Source: Pyrus communis (taxonomy: Eukaryota > Streptophyta > Magnoliopsida > Rosales > Rosaceae). From it: DNA of 64,000 nt. The stretch spans positions 12,240,817 through 12,304,816 of the forward strand of contig NC_084806.1 in the NCBI RefSeq assembly GCF_963583255.1. Reading direction: 5' to 3'. This document shows positions 34,951 through 46,697 of this stretch, one piece after another. A program made the position numbers and the translations under genes. The notes under the pieces are model-generated. The model made no database searches and was not told the DNA's origin. It saw only the letters and a program-made list of their open reading frames with translations. Within the stretch, counting starts at the first letter, position 1, and each line of letters begins with the position of its first letter.

Positions 34951-35254
34951 ATGTTTGTTTCGTCGCGCAAAGTAAATTTATTTTAGTTTGTATTTTTAAT
35001 TTGTAAATAATTATTTTTTGAACTTTGCACTTCTAAATCCCAATTTCGTCACACAAAGATTTATTTAATTTTATATATGTTTGATTGTAAAAGAAATTTC
35101 TTTTTTTATAAAAAAAACTTTGGACAACGAAACTAAATATTTCATCGTGCAAAAGTAAACATACTTTCTTTTTTAATCTAATTTTATTTTTGAAATTGTA
35201 TATGAAAATTATTTTCTTGATTTTTTTATTATTTTATGAAAGCTTTGCGCAAAG
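34951..35254. repeat. GCGCAAAG-type repeat array, right part
   Basis: Motifs at 34959 (TTCGTCGCGCAAAG), 35044, 35116, 35141 and 35242 recur about every 25-95 bp with AT-rich spacers. This is the same repeat as 28491-28670. Solo LTR B sits in its last motif. Confidence 0.6.
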
Positions 35255-38103
35255 TGTGACAACCCGTCCCTACTTTTACAGTTTCATTAATTTTTAAAAG
35301 CGTGAATTGACGAAAATGCCCTAGAGGCGAGATTATTGACTTCTGTTGACCGTCCTTTTGGGACGCGGGCAAGTTACTCTTTTACCGTACTCTCGAAGTT
35401 CTCGACGAGAAGATTGCGTAAACGTAATCTAAATCGAAACTAGAGTTATGATAGGGGTTTTACAGAACTACAAATCCGAAAAGTATTTTTGTAAAGATTA
35501 ATATTTATTATTTTATATATTTCTCATAATTATTATATTATTATGTTAACATTATATGGTTATTATATTATTATTTTAATATTAGTTGGTATTAAATAAG
35601 GGGAATGATGGACAGAAGAAGACAAGATAAAGGAAAGGGCTACTGCCCATTGGTGATGAGAAATTAGGGTGGATGGACCAACCAGAAGAAAAAGGTGAGG
35701 AGAGTGACCAATCAGGAGGAGAATAAAGGAGGGAAAAGAGAAGGGGAAGAAGCAGCCAAAATCCCTAGACCCTTTTTCGACCCACTCGACCCTTCCCTGA
35801 CCTGGTTTCTGGCTACTCCTTCTGTCATCGATTTGTTCATTTTCTGGTGAATTGCGACTATCCATTACCATCATTCATCACCCCAGCCTCCTCTCTTCCC
35901 TTCCCATCCAAACTCAATTGGGTTTAACCTTAATTTCATGATGAATCGCACCGGTGGGTGCAGGCAATCCACCATTTCTGAAGCCACCACCGTCGATCTT
36001 CACCATCAAACAACTTCCTTTGAGCTCAAGAACAATGCCCAATCATTGGTTGAAGCGTCAGAGTTAACTTGAGGACGAATCAAGAACACCCAAATTTTAG
36101 GGTTCCGGCATGTTTGTGGTGATTTGAAGCTTTTCTTGGACAAATTAGACTTGGCAGCAGGTATAAAACCTTCTCTAATCATTGAGATCTTCATTCATGT
36201 AAATTTGAAAATTTTTAGAAATGGTTGAGTTTTCCAGCGAGTCGAGGTAGCTGGCAGCATGTAGCGGCACGTGGGCCGAGACCCTTCCTAACCTTCCTAG
36301 GCTAATTTGGATGCCCCAATCCCATATTTGACATCTGATTAACGAAATTCTATTGTTTGGGTATAATTTTGCTAAGGTCCGCCACTTAGACATTATGTGA
36401 ATCGACGATCCGACCGTTGGATCGTCACCAAACCTTAATATTTTATAGTACGTAATATTTAAGGACCATAGAAACTTTCGGATCAGGAATTTGACTTACG
36501 AATCTTCCCGAATTGGATTTGTAAGTTCGTAAAATAAAACGTTGATCACCACTTGAATTTGTAATTGGCGAAGATTTAACCGTTGGATCACAATGAAATT
36601 TTAGTATGTTATTCTAGAAGTATAATATGGATCTTTGGAAGTTATGGATCAAAAATCCAAGTTGCGGATCTTCTGGATCAAGTTACGTAGGGTTGTGGAC
36701 CCTACCGTCGACCTTTAACCGACGGTTGACTTTTGGTCAATGGGTTTCAAATCATTCTAGAACATCCTTGGGGATGTGTTTTATGTAAGTTACGTGTTCT
36801 ATCAATAAGAATTCTAAGACGTGATTTGATAATTTTTCTAGGCGCAGATCATTAGTGATGTCTCGATATTCGTGTTTGGGAGTTGTAGCGCGGACTTCTG
36901 GTGAGTGGGTCTTTTCCTTTTTATAGTGTGTGTATATATATATATATGATGGGTAGTTTCTATTTATGAATTTGAAAAAGAATTTCTTACGTATGCCTGG
37001 ATCAAACTAAAGTTTATAAGAATTAGCGAGACGGCGGAACTTATGAAATATGCTACATCCTATGGGATGCACAGGTATGGTATGATCATTGATGTCATAA
37101 TTATGTTTACGGCTATGAATGATAGTCTGTTGATTAGAATTATTGCATCATTATGGCATGGTTTATATTCATGTAGTCTGCATATCATTGCTGCACCCCG
37201 GTGTTAGTGCTCGCCCCAGGCCAAGGCCAGTCCTTTGAAGGAAAAATTTTGTCCTAGCTAAGAACATGTAAGAACATTTGAATACATATGCAAACTAATA
37301 ACACTTTAAAGTAGGCATGCATTCAAAAACAATTCATAAAACCCATGACTTTCAAAGCCTAGTATATGGTGAACCATAAGACTCTTTAACAATATTAAAG
37401 AGAATAAGAATTTAGAGATTCTTTACCCTTGAAGCTCATCCTTGATTACACAAGGGATTCACCCAAGTGGAGGGCCTTCAAGTCACCTCCTTGCTCCTTG
37501 GATCTTCCTTGTGATTTCCTCCCTTTTAGTGCTCCTTTTCTTCTTTGAGGATTTGAGGATTTGTTCTCCAAAACACCAAAAGTTTGGTGTCTCTAAGTCT
37601 CCACACCAAAGATGTTGTGTGAAGATGAAAATGGATGACTTAGGGAAGAAAGATTGCTAGATGTTCCTCACCTAAGGTGGCCGGCCTCTTAGTAGAAAAA
37701 TGAGAGAAAATGTTTCTCCCAAATTCAATTAGAAAACCCTTTTTTAATGTAAAACCAAGCTATAATGTTGATTTTACACTTCATTTCATGTGAGTGGCAA
37801 ACTTGTAATTAATACAAGTTTGCTACCCCTCACCCTTATGGCCATATGTTGTTATTGGGCTTAATTGCCCATTTTGTTTTAGTTGTCATACAACTTAAAC
37901 ATAATGGGCCTTGTGGACCAAAACGTTTTTGTGCCCCGAAGCCCAAAACTAACTTAAACGCCCAATACGAACGTTTCGTATAATTAATTAACTATTTAAT
38001 TAATCTTGACCATTCTTCAATTAAACCATTTAATTGCTTATCCATTTCATATAATTTCTTCACTTATATCCTTACTCGGTGTACGATCCATTAGGTTCCA
38101 ATT

Positions 38104-40067
38104 ATAGGAGCATATTCATGCGACTTAAATGGCTTGTTCTCGTACATTTACGTTATGTTTCTTTAGTTATTTTAGTTCTTTATGCTTCTTTTGTGTGTTT
38201 TCAGGTTCTAAGGGCTTAGGGAGCAAGAAAGTGCATTTTGAGGCTATTTGGAGCATTTTTGGGCATGGATTGGATAGCTTATCCATGGAGCCAAAGTTTG
38301 GACGAAATTGAAGACTTGAAGTAGGAAAGTTAAATCCTAAAAAGACCTCATGTTTGAGCATCATTGAAAACTCCTACGCATTTTAGAACACAAAAACAAC
38401 ATTCCTAGCAACCTTAGGACATTGTCGTGTGTTTCCTTGTGTCTCCTTTCCTTGCCATGCAAGGAAGGGCTTTGTTCCCTATTTTAAATACTTAAACACT
38501 ACCACTTATCATTCACCACATATCATTCACCACTTATCATATCATACATTCATTTATCACTTATCATAATCATTCACTTATCACTTAACATATCATACAC
38601 TTATCACTTATCACTCATAATCACCTACAACATCCACCTACTTCACCTACAACATCCACCTACTTCACCTACAACATCCACCTACTCACCTACAACATCC
38701 ACCTACTTCACCTACAACATCCACCTACTTCACCTACAAATGACATAGCCATATGTTCCCTCCACTACTCCTATAAATACCCTTGCATTCATTCATTCAT
38801 TCGCCATTCAATTCACATCTCATTTTCATACACAACACACCACAAACACCTCCATTCTTGCCGTGCATATCCCTTCATTTTCTGCATATTTTCTCTTCAT
38901 TCCAACCACTCCTCATCCCCCAAAAACTCACCTTAGACCTTGTGCTACAACAACGAAGAAGAGAAGAGTGCCTAAACGTTCATACAATTCAAATTTGAGT
39001 TGTTGGAATGTTTAGGTGTTTCTTTGATTTCAATGTTTAAATTCAATTTTCTTTGTTTTGTATTGGAAGAGAAGAGTGCTTAAACGTTCATACAATTCAA
39101 GTTTGAGTTGTTGGAATGTTTAGGTGTTTCTTTGATTTCAAAGTTATGAGGAACTAAACCCCCCTTTAGCTAGGGGGTGATTCAAAATACATGTTTATAT
39201 TTGCAATATGAATTGATTACTTTTGGTTGGAATTTCATAAGTTGTGGATTCAATTCGTTTAACTGTTTGATTGATAACGTATTTATGTATGTTCATTGAG
39301 ATTGCAAGCTTAATTTTCATGCATGAATATGACGCTAGAATATAAGTGAGTTTCACCTAATCGTTATGAACTTATATTCACAAGTAGTGGAGGTTGCTTA
39401 TAAACAATCGCGTTAAACAAATTCTTGGCATAAGTTTCATGCGTATTCCATAGTAACGAATGCCTCGTCAACACTTATAATTTTCATTGAACTTAATGAT
39501 CTTTGTTGAATGTCTCTATCATGCGTATTCCATAGTTAGGGACTTTGATTAAGAATAATTTGGTTGTAATGCGTATTCCATTCAATCCAATGAATTTAGG
39601 GAAATCTGAAAGTTAATTTAAGCGGACCTAATTAACTTGGAGCATTGAGTTTCACAACTTATCGAAAGACCAACTGAGAATCAATATTGTATGCAAGTGT
39701 AACATGTGTGGAGAAGAACCCCTTGGCTATTCCATCATCCATATTTTTATCACCTTTGTATTTACGTTTTGCCCTTAATTATAATCTTTCCATTTAATTT
39801 AATCTTGCCCAAACACATTTCCCCCATATTTCGTTGAGTCTTAATCATTCGTATTTGTTTTATTTTTGTGTTTTAAGTATTTGGAGTCTTGTGTACTTGT
39901 TTTGAATTCTTGTTAAGTAAGTTAAGTGTTTTAAAAGTTAGTTTTATTTATTTGAGTCAAGTGTTTAGTATCCCTAGTTAATCCCCGGTTAGAACGATCC
40001 CTACTTATATCATTACTACAATTGTCACAAATAGGGTTTAATTTGTATGCGTATAATTCTCGTATCA
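38104..40067 (+). repeat. 5' LTR of the Athila-like element
   Basis: It ends CTCGTATCA before the primer site. It includes a short-unit repeat of TTATCAC at 38510-38620, a 21-22 bp tandem repeat (CACCTACAACATCCACCTACTT) at 38632-38740, and a TATA box at 38772-38779. A 60-codon frame at 38129-38311 is present in both LTRs but lies upstream of the TATA box and is probably not translated. Confidence 0.92.
38772..38779 (+). promoter_or_regulatory. TATA box of the 5' LTR
   Basis: TATAAATA follows the tandem repeat in a C-rich stretch; the transcript would start near 38800. The 3' LTR carries the same box at 50457-50464. Confidence 0.75.
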
Positions 40068-40072
40068 AATTT

Positions 40073-40090
40073 TGGCGCCGTTGCCGGGGA
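40073..40090 (+). other. Primer-binding site (tRNA-Asp type)
   Basis: TGGCGCCGTTGCCGGGGA lies five bases after the 5' LTR and matches the tRNA-Asp primer site used by Athila and Tat-type elements. Confidence 0.85.
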
Positions 40091-40224
40091 TTGGCAAAAT
40101 TGCTAATCCCTTGTCTTGAGTCTTGTTTAAATTGTTTAGTGTGTGGCAACTTGTTTTCTTACTTGTACCAAGTCTATTAAGTTGGTTACTTATCTTGTTT
40201 ACTTTTGTGTGTAGGTACTAGTTT

Positions 40225-43200
40225 ATGACCCGTAGCTCACAACCTGTTCGTGAGCATATCTCCGACTTTGACGGTGATTTCGAGAGGACTTTGAGAAGGA
40301 ACAAGAAATTGCAAGAGTCTAATCCTCCTAGTCCCGAACCTGAAGTAGAAGAGGAAGCCCCGGATTGGGTTAAAGAAGAAGTACCAACCATGGCCATGGA
40401 CAATTGAACCATCAAAGAGCTTTCTGCCTCGGGTTTGGCCAATGCAGCCCCTCTTTACATTCAATACCCCGAGGCTGCCCAAGGCAAGACTGATGAATTC
40501 GAGTTGAAGTCAAGCTTGTTGCACCACATTCCGAAATACCATGGGCTTTCCATGGAAGATCCCAACAAGCATCTCAAGGAGTTCGAGGTTGTTTGTTCGA
40601 GCATGACACCCATAAATGTTGATGGGAACATTCTGATGATAAAGGCTTTTCCATTCTCTCTTGTGGAAAAGGCTAAGGATTGGCTTTACGAATTGGCACC
40701 CGGGACCGTTACTTCTTGGGAGAGCATGAAGAGAGCGTTCTTGGAGAAGTTCTTCCCTACTTCAAAAGTCATTCTCTTAGGGAAGAAAATTAGCGGAATC
40801 CAACAAAGTCAAGGAGAATCTTTTCCGGCATACTACGAGCGTTTTAAAGCCCTTGTTGCATCATGTCCTCAACATCAAATGAAGGAGGAGCTTCTCCTTC
40901 AATACTTCTATGAGGGCCTTCTTCCCATTGAAAGGCAAATGCTCGATGCTTCGGCGGGAGGTGCATTGGTGGACAAAACACCTATGGCAGCCAAGACCCT
41001 AATTGCAAACCGTGCTCTAAATGCACAACAATATGAAGGTGTTGGGCAGAGAGACGCCCCACGGCCACATCATGTAAATGAGGTAAGTCCTATTTCCGAA
41101 TTACAATCCCAAATGGCTAACCTTACATCTATGCTGTCGCAGTTTGTGGAGGGCCCCAAAGCGCAAGGAGCTACAATCTGTGGTGTATGCTCCATTCAAG
41201 GGCATCCATCCGAGACATGCCCTCAATTAATTGAGAACGGAGGGTGGGAATCTGCCAATGCCATGGGCTATGGGAATCAAAACCAACCAAGGAACGATCC
41301 ATATTCTAACACATATAATCCAGGTTGGAGAGATCACCCAAATTTCAGATGGAGAGATGCACAACAACCTGCCCAACAAAGTGGATTCCGACAACCTCCG
41401 GGTTTCTTTCCAAGGCCAATGGCACCACAACCACCTCCTCAAGCACAATCATCCCAAACCAACTCAGGTACGTCTATGAATGATGATGATAAAACATATC
41501 AATTATTAACCACAATGGCGCAGGGAATGCAGAACCAAGCAAAGGAGGTGAATGAACTAAAGAAACAAATGGGACAAATGGCCGAATTTTTGGGACAATT
41601 TCGTGAGAATGGTAAGTTACCAAGCACTACGGTGGTCAATCCAAAGGGTGGCTTCGAATCTGCAAAAGCTATCACCCTAAGAAGTGGAAAAGAAGCGGGA
41701 AGCAAAGCACATGAATCTGCCCAAAACAAGGAAGATGAGCAATCCGACCCCACGGCGAGTGTAGCACCACCCAAGCCGCAACCATCTAAACCTTCCCATC
41801 CGTCCATCTCAGGTAATGTTGTCCCAAATGTTGTGATTTCGAACACTAATCTGCCCAATGTTCCTTTCCCTCGCAGATTTGCACAATCAAAGAAGGAAGA
41901 AGCCGAGAAGGACATTCTAGAGACCTTTCGGAAAGTTCAAGTCAATATCCCGCTCCTAGATGCCATAAAGCAAGTGCCCAAATACGCTAAGTTCTTGAAG
42001 GAATTATGCACTACAAGGAAGAGGGCGTCACATAAAGAGGTAGTAAGGGTAAGTGAGAACGTTTCCGCTGTTTTACAAAGAAAGTTACCACCAAAGTACA
42101 AAGATCCAGGTAGCTTTACAATCCCTTGTATTATTGGTCAAACTAAGTTCGAACATGCTATGTTAGACTTAGGAGCTTCAATTAACGTCATGCCATACTC
42201 TATTTATGCTTCAATGAACCTTGGTGAATTGAAAAATGATGGTGTGATTATTCAGTTGGCCGATAGATCTAATGCCTATCCAAAGGGCGTATTGGAAGAT
42301 GTCTTAGTGCAGGTGAATGATTTGATCTTCCCGGCGGATTTCTATGTCCTTGAAATGGAGGAAACCACCCATGCTCCATCCTTGCCGATTCTTCTTGGGA
42401 GGCCATTCATGAAGACGGCCCGAACTAAGATAGACGTGTTTAAAGGCACTTTAACAATGGAATTCGATGGGGAAGTGATTGATTTTAATATTTCTGAAAC
42501 TATGAGATATCCCGTTGATGACCATTCTTGTTTTTCCATTGATGTTATCGATTCTTTGGCGCAGGTATACCTTGAAGAATTGAACGAAGACACCCTGGAA
42601 ACAACCATCACTAAGGCCATAGAGCGCAAAAATGAAGGATTTTGGCCAATGCAAGGCCACGGCAAAGAGGAGGAATTCTTTGCAATGGGTTCTAGTGAAG
42701 AAATAATTGAGGTTGTGGCAGCCCTTGAGTCATTGCCACAACAATATGGTAAGGTTCCACTCTCACTTTCAAATTCAGTTTCCACTAAGATGCTACCTTC
42801 TGTTGTTCAGGCACCATCGCTTGAACTTAAGCCGTTGCCGGACCATTTGAAGTATGTGTTTTTGGGAGAAGGCGAAACATTGCCCGTCATCATTTCATCA
42901 AGTCTCACGACAATGGAGGAGGAGAAGCTTGTGAGGGTGCTTCGAGAGCACAAAACGGCCATAGGGTGGACTTTGGCCGACATTAAAGGAATAAGCCCTA
43001 CCACATGCATGCACCGTATACTTCTTGAGGAGGGGACTAAGCCATCCCGAGAGGCTCAACGCCGTCTCAACCCTCCGATGATGGAAGTGGTGAAGAAGGA
43101 AATAATCAAGCTTTTGGATTGCGGAGTGATCTACCCTATCTCCGATAGCCGTTGGGTCTCTCCAGTTCAAGTCGTTCCCAAGAAGTCCGGAGTAACTGTT

Positions 43201-45729
43201 ATCAAGAATGATGAGAATGAGCTCGTGCCTACACGCATTCAGACTGGATGGCGAGTATGTATCGATTACCGGAAGCTAAATGCCATGACTAGGAAAGATC
43301 ACTTTCCTTTGCCATTCATCGACCAGATGCTCGAAAGGTTAGCCGGTCATGCTTTTTACTATTTTCTTGATGGATACTCTGGATATAACCAAATTGTGAT
43401 AGCCCCGGATGATCAAGAGAAGACCACATTCACATGTCCCTTTGGAACATTTGCTTATCGTCGCATGCCATTTGGCTTATGCAATGCACCGGCCACTTTC
43501 CAAAGGTGTATGGTAAGTATATTTTCCGATTTTGTTGAAAAGATCATTGAGGTTTTCATGGATGATTTCAGTGTATTTGGGAGTTCATTTGATAATTGCT
43601 TGGATAATCTGACCTTAATTTTGAAACGATGTGTTGAAACTAACCTTGTCTTGAATTGGGAGAAATGTCACTTTATGGTGAAACAAGGTATAGTTTTAGG
43701 ACATATTGTTTCAGAAAAAGGAATTGAAGTAGATAAATCGAAAATAGACCTTGTACGTCACTTACCCTCTCCTACTTCGGTTAGAGAGGTACGTTCGTTT
43801 CTTGGCCATGCAGGGTTCTATAGGCGTTTTATCAAGGACTTCTCCAAGATGTCCAACCCTCTTTGCCGATTGCTTCAAAAAGATGTGCCATTCAAGTTTG
43901 ATGAAAAGTGTAATTCGGCATTTAACCAACTCAAGGAGAAGCTAGTCTCGGCCCCCATTATTGTACCTCCAGATTGGAGCCTTCCGTTCGAGCTCATGTG
44001 CGATGCATCCGACTATGCATTAGGCGCTGTTCTAGGACAAAGAAGAGACAAGCGGCCGCATGTCATATACTATGCCTCTCGGACTCTCAATGATGCCCAA
44101 TTGAACTACTCCACGACGGAAAAAGAACTTCTAGCTGTGGTTTTTGCTTTAGATAAATTTCGTTCATATTTAATTGGTACTAAAGTAATCGTTTATTCTG
44201 ATCATGCAGCTTTGAGGTACTTGCTCACGAAAAAGGAAGCAAAGCCGAGGCTTATCCGTTGGATTCTTCTTCTTCAAGAATTTGATATTGAAATCCGGGA
44301 TAAGAAAGGAAGCGAGAATGTAGTGGCTGACCATTTAAGCCGAATGATCCACGAGGAGCATGAACATGCCGTACCTATCCCTGAAACTTTCCCCGATGAG
44401 CAGCTGCTATCCATTGAGGTAAGTGAACCATGGTATGCAGATTTAGTGAATTACTTGGTGGCTAAACAATTTCCAAATGAACTAAACAAGCACCAACGTG
44501 ATAAGCTTAAAAATGATGCACGTTTCTATGTTTGGGATGACCCTTATTTGTGGAAGTATTGCTCAGATCAAATTGTACGTAAATGTGTGCATGATTCTGA
44601 ATTTCACTCAATTCTAAGCTTTTGTCACACATATGCATGTGGTGGTCATTTTGGCACACAACGCACTGCCCTCAAGGTTCTAGAGTGTGGTTTTTATTGG
44701 CCGACTATATTTAGGGATGCTAGAACCTTTTGTATGTCTTGTGATCGTTGCCAACGAATGGGTAACATAGGTACCAAGGACCAAATGCCGCAAACCCCTG
44801 TCTTTAATGTTGAAATTTTTGATGTTTGGGGCATTGATTTCATGGGCCCTTTCCCTCCATCTTATGGTTTCACTTATATCTTGCTAGCCGTTGATTATGT
44901 TTCTAAATGGGTGGAAGCAAAAGCCACCCGTACTAACGATTCTAAGGTGGTTGCAGATTTCGTGAAAACTAACATTTTTGCTAGGTTTGGAATGCCGAGA
45001 GTAATCATAAGTGATGGAGGGTCTCACTTTTGCAATCGGACCATTGAGGCGTTGCTAAGAAAGTACCATGTCAACCATAAGGTCTCCACACCTTACCATC
45101 CTCAAACAAATGGCCAAGCCGAGGTGTCTAACCGAGAAATCAAACAAATTTTGGAGAAGACCGTTGGACCAACAAGGAGGGATTGGAGCTTACGTTTAGA
45201 TGATGCACTGTGGGCATATCGTACGGCATACAAAACACCCATTGGGATGTCACCTTTTCGGCTCGTCTATGGTAAGCCATGTCATTTGCCCGTAGAGTTA
45301 GAGCACAAGGCACATTGGGCCGTGAAGACTTTCAACATGGACATAGATGCAGCGGGAGTTCATAGGAAGCTCCAATTGAATGAACTTGAGGAGATTCGGA
45401 ATGAAGCCTATGAGAATGCCCGGATGTACAAAGCCAAGACCAAAGCATTCCATGATAAAATGATTCGAACCAAGACCTTCACAGTTGGGCAGAAAGTGTT
45501 ACTTTTCAACTCTCGCCTACGTTTGTTTCCTGGTAAGTTGCGTTCTAAATGGATTGGCCCGTTTGTTGTTACTAACGTTTTACCTTATGGTGCAGTACAA
45601 ATCAAAAGTTCTAGGACGCAGCAAGAATTCAAAGTGAATGGGCATCGATTGAAGCCCTATTACGAGACGTTTGAGGAGCATGTCGTGGAAGAGGTACCCC
45701 TCCATGCCGTGGAACCTAGTCAAGCTTAA
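40225..45729 (+). CDS. Gag-pol polyprotein of the Athila-like element (one stop codon)
   Basis: It provides capsid, protease, reverse transcriptase, RNase H and integrase for retrotransposition. The ATG at 40225 opens a frame that is closed by a single TGA at 40405 (codon 61, probably a mutated CGA before TIKELSASG). The same frame then runs without break to 45729, 1835 codons in all. With numbering from the ATG: gag core about 100-250 ([10 protein letters not shown]), a CX2CX4HX4C-like knuckle ([14 protein letters not shown]) about 320, Athila-type LRSGKEAGS about 490, protease DLGAS at 648, reverse transcriptase FMDD at 1111, RNase [13 protein letters not shown] about 1260, integrase zinc region (HFG..CMSCDRC) about 1470-1510, catalytic Asp about 1538 (GIDFMG) and 1597 (ISDGG), Glu about 1633 (NGQAE). 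All catalytic motifs are present. Apart from the stop it looks competent. A start after the stop, or readthrough, would be needed. Confidence 0.93.
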
Positions 45730-45992
45730 ACGGAGGTACCGTCCGGCTGCAAGACGTAAAAGAAAGCACTACTTGGGAGGCAACCCATGCATTCAACAAA
45801 GAAAGACTTAGAAAGCACTCCAATTCCAGATTCCTAAAAACTCTTCTCTTTGTTGATATTTCGTTTCTGCCTTGTTAGGTTGTTTAGTTGTTATTGTTTG
45901 TTTGTTTATTAATTGTGTGAGTCTATGATTGTAACATTAAGAAAATGTTTTGTTTATTGATAGGCACTGCTAAACAAAGAAAGATGGAGCCT
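45730..45992 (+). other. Non-coding stretch after gag-pol
   Basis: It carries AGCACTACTTGGGAGGCAAC just after the stop, a phrase I associate with the region after pol in Athila-type elements. No frame is recognised. Confidence 0.4.
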
Positions 45993-46697
45993 TCACAAAG
46001 GGCGTTTACTTGAAGCCCCACTACTGGGCAAAACTCTCGGAGCGGAAGGCATCGGAGCGGAAGGCATCGGAGTGGGAGGCATCGGAGCGGAAGGCATCGG
46101 AGCGGAAGGCATCGGAGCGGGAGGCATCGGAGCTAGAGCATTCCAGGCCTCAATACTTGGCCAAACGCTGGACGAGCCAGGAAAAATGTGCCTCTGGAAG
46201 TAAGCCGAAAGCCTTTGACGGTCACTTTGACGGTCACTTTGCATTCGACCATTGGATTCTTGCAGCTCATCAAGCTTCCTCTTCATGCCCGTTGAATAGT
46301 TGTTTGCAAGCACATGCAAACTTCTATTCTCATACTTCAGCTGCTTGATCTCTTGCTTGAGACTTTCCACCTCTGCCATCAATGATTCCACCTGACGGGA
46401 GCGGGCAAGCAGGCGTTGGCCCATATTGGACACAGAGCTCGCACACTGAACACTAAGTGCGAGGGACTCTTGAACGGCCAACTCATCGGACCGTCCTGAC
46501 AGCAGCCTACTATCTTTTGGAGTGAGGAGGTTCCTAGCTACTATTGTAGCTGTTGTGGCGTCCTGCATCACGGAGTCTTCACCTGTGAGAAGACCGTTAG
46601 AAGATAAGAAAGAAGGGTGCCATACGTTACCTTGACGCGGTGCGCCCGTATCACTGCTAAGGCTCAATTCCAAGCTAAGGTTCGATGAGTTTGCCAT
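45993..46697 (-). CDS. Antisense accessory ORF, coiled coil plus MPSAP repeats, function unknown
   Basis: A 234-codon frame on the strand opposite gag-pol, intact from an ATG at 46697 in good context (AAAATGGCA). The N-terminal 60 residues are Ser/Thr-rich with LSLELSLSS. Residues about 85-160 form a predicted coiled coil (VESLMAEVESLKQEIKQLKY then MKRKLDELQESNGRM). Near 175 lies YFQRHIFPGSSS. The tail holds tandem MPSAP pentapeptides. I recall similar proteins widely predicted in Rosaceae genomes, apparently from retrotransposons; that needs a search. Extra ORFs, some antisense, are known in plant Ty3/gypsy elements, but I know no function for this one. No enzyme motif or zinc finger is seen. 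Confidence 0.7.
   Translation of the reverse strand: MANSSNLSLELSLSSDTGAPRQGNVWHPSFLSSNGLLTGEDSVMQDATTATIVARNLLTPKDSRLLSGRSDELAVQESLALSVQCASSVSNMGQRLLARSRQVESLMAEVESLKQEIKQLKYENRSLHVLANNYSTGMKRKLDELQESNGRMQSDRQSDRQRLSAYFQRHIFPGSSSVWPSIEAWNALAPMPPAPMPSAPMPSAPMPPTPMPSAPMPSAPRVLPSSGASSKRPL
46037..46141 (-). repeat. 15 bp tandem repeat coding for MPSAP
   Basis: The TCGGAG of each unit starts at 46037, 46052, 46067, 46082, 46097, 46112 and 46127, seven copies at exactly 15 bp. The period keeps the antisense frame, so copy number can change without breaking it. Confidence 0.9.

Noticed and set aside
34945..34965. CACTA transposon terminus at CTAGTGATGTTTG
   Set aside because: It resembles a CACTA end only loosely, has no partner terminus and no 3 bp duplication that I could place.
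38129..38311. 60-codon ORF duplicated in both Athila LTRs (also 49783-49965)
   Set aside because: Identical only because the LTRs are nearly identical; it lies upstream of the LTR TATA box and has no recognisable domain.
42342..42785. 147-codon minus-strand frame inside gag-pol
   Set aside because: Shadow of the gag-pol frame on the other strand, with no independent start context or homology.
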